Below are positions 44,439 through 54,486 of a stretch of DNA of 64,000 nucleotides, piece after piece. Under the pieces are notes generated by a model. It did no database searches and had not been told where the DNA came from. It was given only the letters and a program-made list of their open reading frames with translations. Numbering within the stretch: position 1 is the stretch's first letter; the number at the start of each line of letters is the position of its first letter. The stretch lies in the NCBI GenBank assembly GCA_034433305.1, contig DAOUAM010000063.1, forward strand, positions 62,001 through 126,000, written 5' to 3'. The translations under genes were made by a program, and so were the position numbers. The stretch is from DAOUAM01 sp034433305 (GTDB lineage Bacteria; Chloroflexota; Dehalococcoidia; Lucifugimonadales; DAOUAM01).

Positions 44439-44785
44439 ATGTCGCGCGGTCCTCCGCCGTGCCGGGCGGCCTGGCGCTGTGAGGCGATGGGCCTGTCCTG
44501 GCGTGGGCATGCTATGAGGGTAGCCAATGAGGGGTGAGCGTTCAAGCCTCTTCCAGTGTGCCTCTTAGAGTCAGAGCGTGTTTTCAGAGTCTTTTGTCCC
44601 TTGCTGTAACCTGATGCCCATGGGCGCTGGTCTGGAATGTAGACCAAGCCAGCCCCCTCTCTTGCTCTCCCCCACAGGGGGCGAGGACGCTCCCTTCCCC
44701 CCTTGGGGGAAGGCCAGGAAGGTGTGCAACCCAGCACATAGGTAACACATAATGTCAGCACATAGGTAACAGTAAGGTGCCTACA
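44439..44785. other. Intergenic region with repeat copy 5 and left IS end
   Basis: A 347-bp gap before the transposase. It contains the extended leader (44573-44651), repeat copy 5 and the left end of the insertion sequence. No gene is seen. Confidence 0.6.
44652..44722. repeat. Double-hairpin dispersed repeat, copy 5 (interrupted by IS)
   Basis: GCCCCCTCTCTTGCTCTCCC then GGGGGAAGGCCAGGAAGG, in the same orientation as copies 1-2 and preceded by the same 75-bp leader (44573-44651, with TTGCTGTAACCTGAT and GGCGCTGGTCTGGAATGTAG). The final GGGGC of the family consensus is replaced by the IS left end. A GGGGGC string appears just past the IS right end (46045-46050). Confidence 0.75.
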
Positions 44786-46044
44786 CTAGGGAAGACCTCG
44801 GGTCACCACAGGTGCTACCCGCTTAAGCGATGGCCGGCCTGGACAGATATAGCCCAGAGCAATGGGGCCAAAGCTCACCAGCATGCCCTCTTGCGCTTCT
44901 GTGATCCCCACCAACTCCCCTACCAGGGCCTCGCTCACGAACACCAGGCCACCAGCCCACTTGACCTGGCCGTTGGAGCGCACCCTGCGTACCGTGTCGG
45001 CATGAGGGTATTCCAGGTCAGCCACCTTCTCGGGATAGGGCCGGACCGAGGGCCTGTACAGCCTGGCAGGTGGCACCTGGCCCAAAGCCTGGTGAGGCCG
45101 CTGGGTGTTGTACCAGCTACGGAAGGCATCGTAGCGGGCCTGCTGCGCCTGAGGCGTCTGGGCAGGCGGCTTTTGGGTCTCCTGCTTCAATGTCCCATGG
45201 AAGCGCTCGTACCGCCCGTTCTGCTCCGGGTGTCCTGGCGCGATGCGCTCGGGCACAATGCCCAGCTTCACCCACCACACCGACAGGGGCGAAAGCCCCC
45301 CTGCACCCGTGGAGGCAAAGGGAGGCCCATTGTCTGTGCGGATAGCCCCAGGCAGTCCATACTCCCGGAAGAGCCGTTCCAGCACCCCTCGCACGTGGCC
45401 CCCGTCCGGGTGTGCCACGATGTCACAGGCCAGCAAGAAGCGGCTGAAGGCATCGGTGACGGTGAGAGGGTCACAGCGGCTGTGGTCTTGAGTGCGAAAC
45501 CAGCCCTTGAAGTCACAGCACCAGAGGGCATTGGGGCCGCTGCAAGCGGCAAAGGGCTGAGTCCAGGGGGGAGTACGCCGCCTGTGCTGGCGCATCCTGA
45601 CCAGGCCCACCCTGGCCAGGATGCGGCCTCGGGAGCTTGCAGAGGGCCAGGCCGCCGCCAGTTCAGGAGGGGTGTCTTTGCCTGGCAGCAGCTTCTGAGG
45701 GCCATAGGAAGGGTTGGCAAGCTTGGCCTGAATCACGGCCTCCACCACCTGAGCAGGTACCGCATTAGGGTGATGCTGGGGCGCACGAGAGCGCTCTTCA
45801 AGGCCCGAAAGGCCATGGGCCTGGAAGCGCCGCAGCCAGGCATAGACAGTCTTGCGGCTGACGCCGAACTGCGTCGCCAGGGCGGTCACCGTATAGGCTC
45901 CGGTCTCATAGAGGGCGATCAACTGCTGCCGTTCCTTCATGGGACAGGTATCCTTCCAGGGCAAGGTCTCACCTCCTTGCCCTTCACTTTACCTGTTACC
46001 CATGTCCTGACATAGACTGTTACCAATCTACCAGGTTAGGACCA
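44723..46044 (-). mobile_element. IS481-like insertion sequence
   Basis: One transposase gene flanked by imperfect inverted repeats. The best-matched inner part is 44741-44772 (GGTAACACATAATGTCAGCA...) against the reverse complement of 45993-46024 (GGTAACAGTCTATGTCAGGA...). Outer ends are proposed as TG...CA at 44723 (TGTGCAACCC) and 46044 (GGACCA) because the flanking bases rejoin to the repeat-family consensus. No clear target duplication beyond a few G residues. The exact ends are uncertain by several bases. Confidence 0.75.
44786..45964 (-). CDS. IS481-family transposase (DDE, integrase core)
   Basis: A 392-residue transposase. N-terminal helix-turn-helix (ALATQFGVSRKTVYAWLRRF). The rve integrase core has its first Asp in ALWCCDFKGWF, the second in RTDNGPPFAS, and the Glu in GHPEQNGRYERFHGTLK. 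C-terminal part has WYNTQRPHQALG. The TTG at 45964 has a strong AAGGAGGTG ribosome site; ATG 45940 is an alternative. The frame is intact and all catalytic residues are present, so the element may be active. Confidence 0.92.
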   Translation of the reverse strand: MPWKDTCPMKERQQLIALYETGAYTVTALATQFGVSRKTVYAWLRRFQAHGLSGLEERSRAPQHHPNAVPAQVVEAVIQAKLANPSYGPQKLLPGKDTPPELAAAWPSASSRGRILARVGLVRMRQHRRRTPPWTQPFAACSGPNALWCCDFKGWFRTQDHSRCDPLTVTDAFSRFLLACDIVAHPDGGHVRGVLERLFREYGLPGAIRTDNGPPFASTGAGGLSPLSVWWVKLGIVPERIAPGHPEQNGRYERFHGTLKQETQKPPAQTPQAQQARYDAFRSWYNTQRPHQALGQVPPARLYRPSVRPYPEKVADLEYPHADTVRRVRSNGQVKWAGGLVFVSEALVGELVGITEAQEGMLVSFGPIALGYICPGRPSLKRVAPVVTRGLP

Positions 46045-46345
46045 GGGGGCCAAAGCGCCTTGCCTTGACCAAGTCCCAGCCCTGCGGGGAACGAGTTCCC
46101 ACACACCCTCTAAGACCCGCCCCTGCATTGCCCAGGGAAACCGGTCTTGCCATTCATGATGTACCCCGGCATGAAAACGCTTTGAGCGCACACATGATCA
46201 TCTCGTGGTGCAGGCGTGCATAGAGGATGTTAACAGCGAGCTACCACATTCGTGCCGCGTCCGCTACCGGCCATACCCTGTCGCCCGCTGCCGCCACATG
46301 TTAGCATAGATGTGACTACGCTATTACTGTCGCGGGGCTGTCCTC
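46045..46345. other. Intergenic region, IS / mtaB
   Basis: About 300 bp between the IS right end and mtaB. I see no gene, RNA or clear promoter. Confidence 0.4.
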
Positions 46346-47650
46346 ATGTCCTCCCCCATGCTTAAGGCCGAAAGGCCGACTGTCGCCATCGAGACCCACG
46401 GGTGCAAGCTCAACCAGGCGGACTCCAGCGCCCTGGCGTGGGAGTTCGCCCAGGCCGGCTTCCGCCTCGTCGCGCCCGAGGAGCCGGCCGATGTCTATGT
46501 GCTGAACACCTGCACCGTCACCCACATCGCCGACCGCAAGGCGCGCCATGCCCTGCGGGCCGCCCGACGTCGCAGTCCCGGCGCTACCATAGTCGCCACG
46601 GGCTGCTACGCCCAGCGCGCGCCCGATGACCTGAAGGCCATGGAGGAGGTGGACCTGGTCATCGGCAACCGGGACAAGGCCACTCTGGTGAGGCAGGTGG
46701 CCGAGTGGCGGGGCGAACTGCCCGTGCCCTGCGCCACCGGGGCCGAGCCTGAGGCCTTCAGCCCGCGCATCGCCAGGACCAGGGCCATGGTCAAGATTCA
46801 GGAGGGCTGCAACCAGGTCTGCGCCTACTGCATCGTGCCCAGGGTGCGCGGCAGGGAGCGCAGCATCCCGCCCGAGGACATCATCGCCCAGATAGGCCGC
46901 CACGTGGCCCAGGGCTACAGGGAGGTCGTCCTGACAGGCACCCAGCTCGGCTCCTACGGCTTTGACATCCCTGGCATGGACATCGCCCGGCTGGTGGCGC
47001 GAGTACTGGAGGAAACGGGAGTGGCACGGCTGCGCATCTCCTCGCTGCAGCCCCAGGACATAACCCGCGGCCTGCTGGGCCTGTGGGCCGACCGGCGGCT
47101 GTGCCCGCACCTGCACATCCCCCTCCAGAGCGGCAGCGACGCGGTGCTGAAGCGCATGCGCCGGCGCTACACGGCGCGGCTTTTCCGCGAGACGCTGGAC
47201 CTGGTGCGCCAGATGGTGCCGGACGTGGCCATCACCACCGACGTCATCGTGGGCTTCCCCGGGGAGACAGAGGAGGAGTTCCAGGAGACGCTGGCCCTGT
47301 GCCAGCAGGCGGGGTTTGCGGCCATGCACGTCTTTCCGTACTCAGCCCGCCCTGGCACCAGCGCGGCCCACTTGGGCGGCCAGGTGCCGGCCGAGGTGAA
47401 GGACCGGCGCGTCCAGCGCCTGCTCCACCTGGCCGATGCCCAGGCCGCCCAGTTCAGGAATGCGCTGCTGGGCCAGGTCAGGCCAGTGCTGTGGGAGGAG
47501 GCCAGGGAGGCCGATGGGCTGTGGACCGGCCTCACCGACAACTACGTGCGCGTGGCGGCACGCAGCCAACGGCCGCTGGCCAACGAACTGACGCCGGCGC
47601 TGCTGGTGAGGGTGGCCGGCGACCTGGTGTACGCCGAGGTACAGGGCTGA
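46346..47650 (+). CDS. mtaB: tRNA t6A37 methylthiotransferase
   Basis: A 434-residue radical-SAM methylthiotransferase that would convert t6A37 to ms2t6A37 in tRNA. N-terminal UPF0004 domain with three cluster cysteines (ETHGCKLNQADS, LNTCTVTH, ATGCYAQRAP). Radical SAM domain with CNQVCAYCIVPRVRGRERS. C-terminal TRAM-like region. The GCKLNQAD wording fits MtaB rather than MiaB. Confidence 0.92.
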   Translation: MSSPMLKAERPTVAIETHGCKLNQADSSALAWEFAQAGFRLVAPEEPADVYVLNTCTVTHIADRKARHALRAARRRSPGATIVATGCYAQRAPDDLKAMEEVDLVIGNRDKATLVRQVAEWRGELPVPCATGAEPEAFSPRIARTRAMVKIQEGCNQVCAYCIVPRVRGRERSIPPEDIIAQIGRHVAQGYREVVLTGTQLGSYGFDIPGMDIARLVARVLEETGVARLRISSLQPQDITRGLLGLWADRRLCPHLHIPLQSGSDAVLKRMRRRYTARLFRETLDLVRQMVPDVAITTDVIVGFPGETEEEFQETLALCQQAGFAAMHVFPYSARPGTSAAHLGGQVPAEVKDRRVQRLLHLADAQAAQFRNALLGQVRPVLWEEAREADGLWTGLTDNYVRVAARSQRPLANELTPALLVRVAGDLVYAEVQG

Positions 47651-47662
47651 CAGGAACTAATG

Positions 47663-47702
47663 AGGGGGCGCCTCCACGGTGCGCCCCCTGCTTTAGCTTT
47701 TG
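47663..47702 (+). terminator. Rho-independent terminator after mtaB
   Basis: AGGGGGCGC (47663-47671) and GCGCCCCCT (47681-47689) form a perfect 9-bp stem with a 9-nt loop, followed by GCTTTAGCTTTTG. Confidence 0.7.
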
Positions 47703-47795
47703 TTATACCAATTCTGCAAGATGACGCCGTATTTGGTAGTGGCAGGCCTTGTGCCTGCCCCCACGGTTTTATGGCATCATCATAGCGACCTGGCG

Positions 47796-48647
47796 CTACA
47801 TCTCCACCGGCAGCAGCGTGGGCGAGCCGTTGCGCTGCTGGATATAGCCCGCGCGCTGCTCGTGGCCGTGCCCGAAGACCACCAGCCAGCCGTCCTCGAT
47901 GGCCATCTTGAGCACCTCGCGCTTCCTGTCCAGCGTGTCGTTGGGGTACTGGTCGAAGGCGGCGATGTGGGACAGGGGCAGGTGGAAGGGCGTGGGAATG
48001 AGGTCGCCTACGTAGGCAATCCGCTCGCTGCCCAGCTCCACCAGCACCATCTGATGGCCCCTGGAGTGCCCGTTGGTGACCTTGACGCTGACGCCGGGCA
48101 CAATCTCGGCGTCGCCGTCCAGGAACTCCAGCAGCTTCTTCTCTTCCAGGGGAACGAAGTCGTCGCTGTAGAAGGAGGCCTTGCAGCGCTCGTTGGGCAT
48201 GTTGGCCTCGTCCCAGCAAGCCTTCTGGACCAGGTACCTGGCCTTGGGGAAGGTGGGCACGGCGTTGCCTGTGCGGTCCAGCTTGGTGCAGCCGCCGCTG
48301 TGATCGAAGTGGAAGTGGGTGAGGATGACCACGTCAATGTCCCTGGCCGTCAGGCCCAGGTTGCGCAGTCCCTTGATCAGCTTGTTGCCGTTAAGCCCGT
48401 AGGCCTCCTTGAACTTCTCCACGCGCTTGGAGCCTGCGCCCGTGTCCACCAGGATGTTGAGCTTGGGCGTCTGGACCAGGAGGCAGTTCAGGCCCAGGCG
48501 GATGCGGTTCCTGCGGTCGGGCTTGACCTGGAGTTCCCAGCGCGTCTTGGGGACCTGGCCAAAGACACTTCCGCCGTCCAGCAGGAACGTGCCATCGCTG
48601 ATGATGTTTATAGAAGTCGAACCCAGGTTCAAAGGCGCACCTCTCAT
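47796..48647 (-). CDS. MBL-fold metallo-hydrolase
   Basis: A 283-residue metallo-beta-lactamase-fold enzyme with the zinc motif THFHFDHSGG, a second histidine in NGHSRGHQMV, an Asp in YVGDLIPTP and a late histidine in VFGHGHEQRAGY. Quorum-quenching lactonases and various hydrolases share this layout, so the substrate cannot be assigned. Monocistronic, convergent with mtaB. Confidence 0.88.
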   Translation of the reverse strand: MRGAPLNLGSTSINIISDGTFLLDGGSVFGQVPKTRWELQVKPDRRNRIRLGLNCLLVQTPKLNILVDTGAGSKRVEKFKEAYGLNGNKLIKGLRNLGLTARDIDVVILTHFHFDHSGGCTKLDRTGNAVPTFPKARYLVQKACWDEANMPNERCKASFYSDDFVPLEEKKLLEFLDGDAEIVPGVSVKVTNGHSRGHQMVLVELGSERIAYVGDLIPTPFHLPLSHIAAFDQYPNDTLDRKREVLKMAIEDGWLVVFGHGHEQRAGYIQQRNGSPTLLPVEM

Positions 48648-49450
48648 CTTTGCTAGTCCGTCCGCGTCGGAAAGCTGACCTGTGGGCTGGGGACTTTCAG
48701 AATGCGGGAACGTTCCGCCAGCCTCCGGGAGGCCAGCCCTCCAGAGCGCGACGCGGCGCTCAGGCGGCTGACGGCTGCACTGTCAGCCAGCCAGGTGTCA
48801 GGGGCCACAGGGTAGTCGGTGGACCCGGCCCCTGCCTATCTCGCTCATGACTGGCAGCTCATCGAGACCCGGTAAACTGGCACTCAGACCAGTGCGGCCT
48901 ATACGGACGACGTGTTCTTGTACGCACGGTCCGTGCGATGAGTCCAGACCTGAGGCGTTGTGAAGAATACTGCATCGCATATGCGGCTGCACTACCTGGA
49001 GAGAGGAGGGCGGTGCAGCCCCAAGCCGTTAAAGTGCCCTTGCACGACCCATTCCGCGCCACCAGCAAGAACCATAGCCTCAATAATCGCTTTTGTCAAG
49101 CCATTTTCTGAACTTGTTTAGGCTTTTTATACGAATAGTGCAACTACATCAGCGCCTAATGCAATAAATCTGACAGAACAAGCGTGCTTATAGTTGTGAT
49201 TCGTCTGGCATGGTGAGCACGGTGGTAGCTCCAGGCCGCTCTGTCAAGGCCTGAGTACGAAAGGCCTAGCCGCCTTCATATCGCGGCAAAACGAATACTG
49301 TCACTGCTTTTCACGTCTGCCACGGGCCAGGGTAGCGCGCGCACCTGGCCGGGGAAGGCAAGTGCCAACGCTGACGCTCCGAAAAGGCAGCCAGGCGGGG
49401 CCTGCGCCTGGACAGGACGCTGCCCATGTCCTCTGGTCTAAACGACCGGC
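48648..49450. other. Long intergenic region with an A+T-rich patch
   Basis: An 803-bp stretch without a convincing gene. Bases about 49080-49330 are noticeably richer in A+T than the rest of the window (for example TAGGCTTTTTATACGAATAG, TAATGCAATAAATCTGACAG). Short open frames here have no ribosome sites or recognisable products. It could be remnant acquired DNA or a regulatory region. Confidence 0.4.
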
Positions 49451-50743
49451 CTAGCCGCCGTGTTTCAGGGCATCTATGGCCGAGGCGAAGGCATCAATGG
49501 TGTGCTGGACGTCTTCCTGGGTGTGGGCCGTGGACACATAGTACTTGGTGTCGCCCTTGAAGACGCCACGCTCCAACAGAAGCTGGTTGAAGCGCCGCAG
49601 CATCTGCCTGTCGGCCCTGAGGGTAGAGCGGTAGTCGGTTATCTCCTGGTCGGTGAAGAACACGTCGAACAGCGGGGCGTCGCCCACTACCTGGGCCGGT
49701 ATCTCCGCCTCGCTGAGCAGCCGCTGGAGGGCGTCCTTGAGTTGCTGGCCCGTGGCGAACAGGCGCTGGTAGGTGCCCTCACGCTTCAGGATGTCCAGGG
49801 TGGCCAGCCCGGCCACGGCGGCGATGGGGTTGCCGCTGAGGGTGCCGATCTGGGGCATGAACTCCCCGCCGCCCACGGCGGAGGCGTCGAAGTGGGCCAT
49901 CAGCTCAGCGCGGCCGGCCACCGCTGTCAGCGTATAGCCGCCGGCCACGGCCTTGCCCAGGGTGCAAAGGTCGGGCGTGACACCGTAGTACTCCTGGGCG
50001 CCGCCGTAGGCGAAGCGGAACCCGGTCACCACCTCATCAAAGATGAGGGGTAGCTCGTATTGCCGCGTCACCTCCCTCAGTCCCTGGAGGAAGCCCGGCT
50101 TCGGGGGTATGACCCGCTGGAACGGCTCCACTATGACGCCCGCCAGCTCGTCGTGGTGCCGCTCGATGATGGCCGAGGTGGTCTCCAGGTCGTTGAAGGG
50201 CGCCACCAGCATCTCGTTCTGGACAGACCGGGGTATGCCGGCCGAGTCAGGCGTGGGGTAAGGGAAATCCCTGGGCTTTGTGGGCGCCATGCTCATGAGG
50301 GCGTAGTCGTTCATGCCATGGAAGCCGCCCTCGAACTTCAGCACCTTGTCCCGCTTCCTGTAGGCCCTGGCCGTGCGCATGGCGTAGAGGGTGGCCTCGG
50401 TGCCGGTGCTACAGAAGCGCACCTTCTCGGCGCAGGGCACCGCCTTCACTATCTCCTCGGCCAGCAGGATGGCGTACTCGTTGAGGGCGAAGAAGGTCGT
50501 GCCGCGCAGTAGCTGCTCCTGGACGGCGGCCACCACCTCCGGGTGGGCGTGGCCTACGATCATGGGGCCTGACCCCAGCAGGTAGTCCACGTACTCGTTG
50601 CCGCTGATGTCCCACACCCGGGCGCCGCGGCCCTCCTTGATGATTATGTCGAAGCTGAGGTTGCCATTGCTGCCCGCTGGCAAGTGCCTGCGGGCCTTTT
50701 CCAGCAGTTCGCGCTCCCTGGAGGTAACTTTTCGTCCTGGCAC
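49451..50743 (-). CDS. Class III aminotransferase, glutamate-1-semialdehyde aminomutase-like
   Basis: A 430-residue PLP enzyme. Motifs: WDISGNEYVDYLLGSGPMIV, FCSTGTEATLYAMRTARAY, LIFDEVVTGFRFAYGGAQEY and the PLP lysine in CTLGKAVAGGYTLTAVAGR. It resembles HemL-like members used outside tetrapyrrole synthesis, and no hem genes are nearby. The GTG at 50743 has AAGGAG upstream; an in-frame ATG at 50788 would give an Arg-rich, non-conserved extension. Confidence 0.88.
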   Translation of the reverse strand: MPGRKVTSRERELLEKARRHLPAGSNGNLSFDIIIKEGRGARVWDISGNEYVDYLLGSGPMIVGHAHPEVVAAVQEQLLRGTTFFALNEYAILLAEEIVKAVPCAEKVRFCSTGTEATLYAMRTARAYRKRDKVLKFEGGFHGMNDYALMSMAPTKPRDFPYPTPDSAGIPRSVQNEMLVAPFNDLETTSAIIERHHDELAGVIVEPFQRVIPPKPGFLQGLREVTRQYELPLIFDEVVTGFRFAYGGAQEYYGVTPDLCTLGKAVAGGYTLTAVAGRAELMAHFDASAVGGGEFMPQIGTLSGNPIAAVAGLATLDILKREGTYQRLFATGQQLKDALQRLLSEAEIPAQVVGDAPLFDVFFTDQEITDYRSTLRADRQMLRRFNQLLLERGVFKGDTKYYVSTAHTQEDVQHTIDAFASAIDALKHGG

Positions 50744-51198
50744 GGCGACTCTCCTTCTGCGCCTGGTCCGCACTGTACGCGTGTCCACGCCACGCCCTGT
50801 CCGGCGCGGCCGACGGTAGGCATTATAGCAGAGGCCCGAAGTATAGCGAAAGTCACCGAGCTACCTTATAATGGGGGCAGGTTGCCCAGCCAGGGGCTAC
50901 ACCCCCGCCGCGTGCCAGCTAGCCCTGCCCGGCGAGAGGCCACGGCCCTTGGCCCATGTCCAGCGCCTGGCCAGCGGGCCTTGTGTCCCGTTTTCGGCCT
51001 GCCAGCCCAGGCCACTGAGTCCCAGGCCCGCGACGCCGCCGGTGTCGCGTCCATGTCTGCCTCCCTGTCCGGTTATGACCTTGCAAAGGCCCCAGGCCCT
51101 GGAGTACCTGTACTCGTGACGGCTGAATGAGTTATCTTTCATGAAAAGAAGTGCGGGGCCTGCGCCCGGTGGCCCTCGCACTGCTCATGGGAGGTCTC
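50744..51198. other. Divergent promoter region, aminotransferase / pepA
   Basis: A 455-bp gap. Perfect TATAAT hexamers occur in both directions: minus strand at plus 50822-50827, about 80 bp before the aminotransferase GTG; plus strand at 50867-50872, about 330 bp before pepA. Neither has a clear -35. The long G+C-rich pepA leader shows no gene. Confidence 0.4.
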
Positions 51199-52701
51199 AT
51201 GGAAATCAAGGTCGTTTCAGGGGATATTACGCAGCAGGCAGGGGCCGTGGTGGTGAACCTTTTCGAGGGAGTCACCAGCCCTCGGGGCGCCACTGGCGCA
51301 GTGGACCGCGCCCTGGACGGCGCCATATCCAGGCTTATCGAGGAGGGCGAGGTGCGGGGCAAGCGCGGGGAGCTTACCCTCGTCCACACGCTGGGCAAGA
51401 TGCGGCCCTCCAGAGTCCTGGTGGCCGGCCTGGGCAGGGAGTCGGCCTTCAGCCTGGATACGGTGCGCGCCATCTCGGCGGAGGCATGCGTTTACCTGCG
51501 GCGCATTGGCGTCGAGCAGGTAGCCACCATAGCCCACGGCGCGGGCGTGGGCGGGCTGGATGCCAGGACCGTCGGCCAGGCCATCGCCGAGGGGAGCATC
51601 CTGGGCCTCTACAGGTTCGACAGGTACAGGACCAGGAACGATGACCGCAAGGACATACGCCAGCTTACCATCGTGGAGGCCGACGCCGGCAAGGTGAAGG
51701 ACCTGGAGGAGGGGGTCTCGGTGGGCACGGTCATCGCCGAGGCGGTCAACCTCTGCCGCGACATGGTCAGCGAGCCTGCCAACGTCATGACCCCGACCCA
51801 GATGGCCGAGGTCGCCCTCCAGGTAGCCAGGGAGAGCGGCCTGGAGGTCAAGGTGCTGGACCGGCCCCAGATGGCCGAACTGGGCATGGGCGTGCTGCTG
51901 GGCGTCGCCCAGGGCAGCGAGGAGCCGCCCAAGCTCATAGTCCTCCACTACAGGGGCGACCCCGACGACCCGGCCAACAGCATCGGCCTGCTGGGCAAGG
52001 GGATAACCTTCGACAGCGGCGGACTGGACATCAAGCCGGCCGAGGGCATGAGGCACATGAAGGGCGACATGGCCGGGGGCGCGTCGGTCATCTGCGCCAT
52101 AAAGGCCATCAGCAGGCTGCAGCCCCGCATCAACGTCACGGCCATCGTGCCTGCCACGGAGAACATGCCCAGTGGCAAGGCCCAGCGCCCCGGCGACGTG
52201 GTCCGCGCCATGAACGGCAAGACCATCGAGATTGACAACACCGACGCCGAAGGTAGGCTGGTGCTGGCCGACGCCATGTGCTACGCCAGGTCCATGGGCC
52301 TCACCCGCCTGGTGGACGTGGCGACGCTGACCGGCGCGGCGGTGATCGCCCTGGGCAACATCTGCACCGGCGTCTTCGGCAACGACCAGAAGCTCATTGA
52401 CCAGGTACTGGCCGCCAGCAGGGAGACCGGCGAGCGCATGTGGCAGATGCCCATGTACGAAGAGTACCGTGAGCAGTTCAAGAGCGACATCGCCGATATC
52501 AAGAACACCGGCGGGCGTCCGGCGGGCTCTATAACCGGTGCCCAGATCATCGGCGAGTTCGCCGAAGGGGCCTCGTGGGTACATCTGGACATTGCGGGCA
52601 CATCCACGACGGACAAGAACTCGGGTTACAACCCCAAGGGCGCCACGGGCGTGCCTGTCAGGACTCTTGTCGCGCTGGTGCGCAGCCTGGCCAGGAGATA
52701 G
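51199..52701 (+). CDS. pepA: Leucyl aminopeptidase (M17 family)
   Basis: A 500-residue cytosolic metallo-exopeptidase. N-terminal macro-like domain (EIKVVSGDITQQAGAVVVNLFEG). C-terminal peptidase with metal/active-site motifs LLGKGITFDSGGLDIKP, MKGDMAGGASV and the M17 signature NTDAEGRLVLADAM. The ATG at 51199 has GGGAGG upstream; the in-frame extension to 51151 is not conserved. The winged-helix gene follows 64 bp downstream. Confidence 0.95.
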   Translation: MEIKVVSGDITQQAGAVVVNLFEGVTSPRGATGAVDRALDGAISRLIEEGEVRGKRGELTLVHTLGKMRPSRVLVAGLGRESAFSLDTVRAISAEACVYLRRIGVEQVATIAHGAGVGGLDARTVGQAIAEGSILGLYRFDRYRTRNDDRKDIRQLTIVEADAGKVKDLEEGVSVGTVIAEAVNLCRDMVSEPANVMTPTQMAEVALQVARESGLEVKVLDRPQMAELGMGVLLGVAQGSEEPPKLIVLHYRGDPDDPANSIGLLGKGITFDSGGLDIKPAEGMRHMKGDMAGGASVICAIKAISRLQPRINVTAIVPATENMPSGKAQRPGDVVRAMNGKTIEIDNTDAEGRLVLADAMCYARSMGLTRLVDVATLTGAAVIALGNICTGVFGNDQKLIDQVLAASRETGERMWQMPMYEEYREQFKSDIADIKNTGGRPAGSITGAQIIGEFAEGASWVHLDIAGTSTTDKNSGYNPKGATGVPVRTLVALVRSLARR

Positions 52702-52765
52702 GCGGGCGTCACTGGCTGCCCAGGGGACAGCAGGTGATTCTTGAGCGGAGGCCCAATGCCCTGAG

Positions 52766-53104
52766 ATGGCACCTGGAAAGTGGAACTTCATAACCAATCA
52801 CGGCCTGGTCCTCAGCTACATCTACCGCAACCCACGGAGCACCGCCCGCGAGATAGCCAGCTACGTGGGCATCACCGAGAGGACGACCCACAAGATAATC
52901 TCCGACCTGGAGGCGGCGGGGTACATCCAGCGCTACAGGAGCGGACGCAGGAACGTGTACCGCGTGGACCACCGCCTTCCGCTCCGCCATCACACCATGC
53001 AGGACATCAGCGTGGCAGAGCTGCTGGAGGCTATAGCCTCCAGTGAGGACAGGCCCCCCGAGGACCGCTTCCCGGAAGCCGAGGCCGGGACCATCGCCCG
53101 CTAG
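52766..53104 (+). CDS. Small winged-helix transcriptional regulator
   Basis: A 112-residue protein with a MarR/ArsR-like winged helix-turn-helix (residues about 10-68: VLSYIYRNPRSTAREIASYV, GITERTTHKIISDLEAAGYI, RRNVYRVD). A polar C-terminal tail follows. No effector domain or metal motif is seen. It sits between pepA and the MoxR operon on the same strand and could regulate either. Confidence 0.8.
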   Translation: MAPGKWNFITNHGLVLSYIYRNPRSTAREIASYVGITERTTHKIISDLEAAGYIQRYRSGRRNVYRVDHRLPLRHHTMQDISVAELLEAIASSEDRPPEDRFPEAEAGTIAR

Positions 53105-53508
53105 CGCCGCGCGGGCCGCCAGGGGCCGGCCCCACCCACTCAAGTCGCGCCGTGCCATCAGTACCGGGCCAGTACAGCCTTGATAAAAGGCTTGCCCCCA
53201 CCCCCTGGGCTGCGGGCTACAGAACGACGACGGGGCCATGCCGAAACGGGGGATTTGGGTACAGGAGACTGTACAGGATAATACCTAAACAGCTAAAATG
53301 ACCCTAAGGCAGGCAGCCGCCGTCAAATTTATACCCGAGGTGAAGGCCAAACAATTGATCCCCACGGGCTGGTCAACCGTAGTCATTTGCGGGCAAGGGG
53401 TGTCGTTGTCGGGCCAGCGTGAATTTCCGCCCGGTGGCAGGCGCAGAGGCACCACACCGGGCGTTTGTCTACCAGGACAGGTTTGCACGGTGCAAGGAGG
53501 GACACTTG
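53105..53508. other. Intergenic region upstream of the MoxR operon
   Basis: A 404-bp gap. It holds a probable promoter and a small inverted repeat (53255-53282). No gene is seen. Confidence 0.5.
53255..53282 (+). promoter_or_regulatory. Probable promoter with embedded inverted repeat, MoxR operon
   Basis: TTGGGT (53255-53260), 16-bp spacer, GATAAT (53277-53282). The perfect inverted repeat TACAG-GAGA-CTGTA (53260-53273) lies between the two hexamers, where an operator would act. It is about 230 bp before the moxR start. Confidence 0.4.
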
Positions 53509-54480
<972 letters not shown>

Positions 54481-54486
54481 CCTGCC

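Noticed and set aside
48859..49083. Short open frames in the 48648-49450 gap as possible small genes
   Set aside because: No ribosome sites, no hydrophobic or domain pattern, and no consistent codon bias.
50684..51130. Open frame of about 148 codons in the aminotransferase/pepA divergent region
   Set aside because: It starts inside the aminotransferase gene in antisense and reads as Pro/Arg/Ala-rich translation of G+C-rich leader DNA without a ribosome site.
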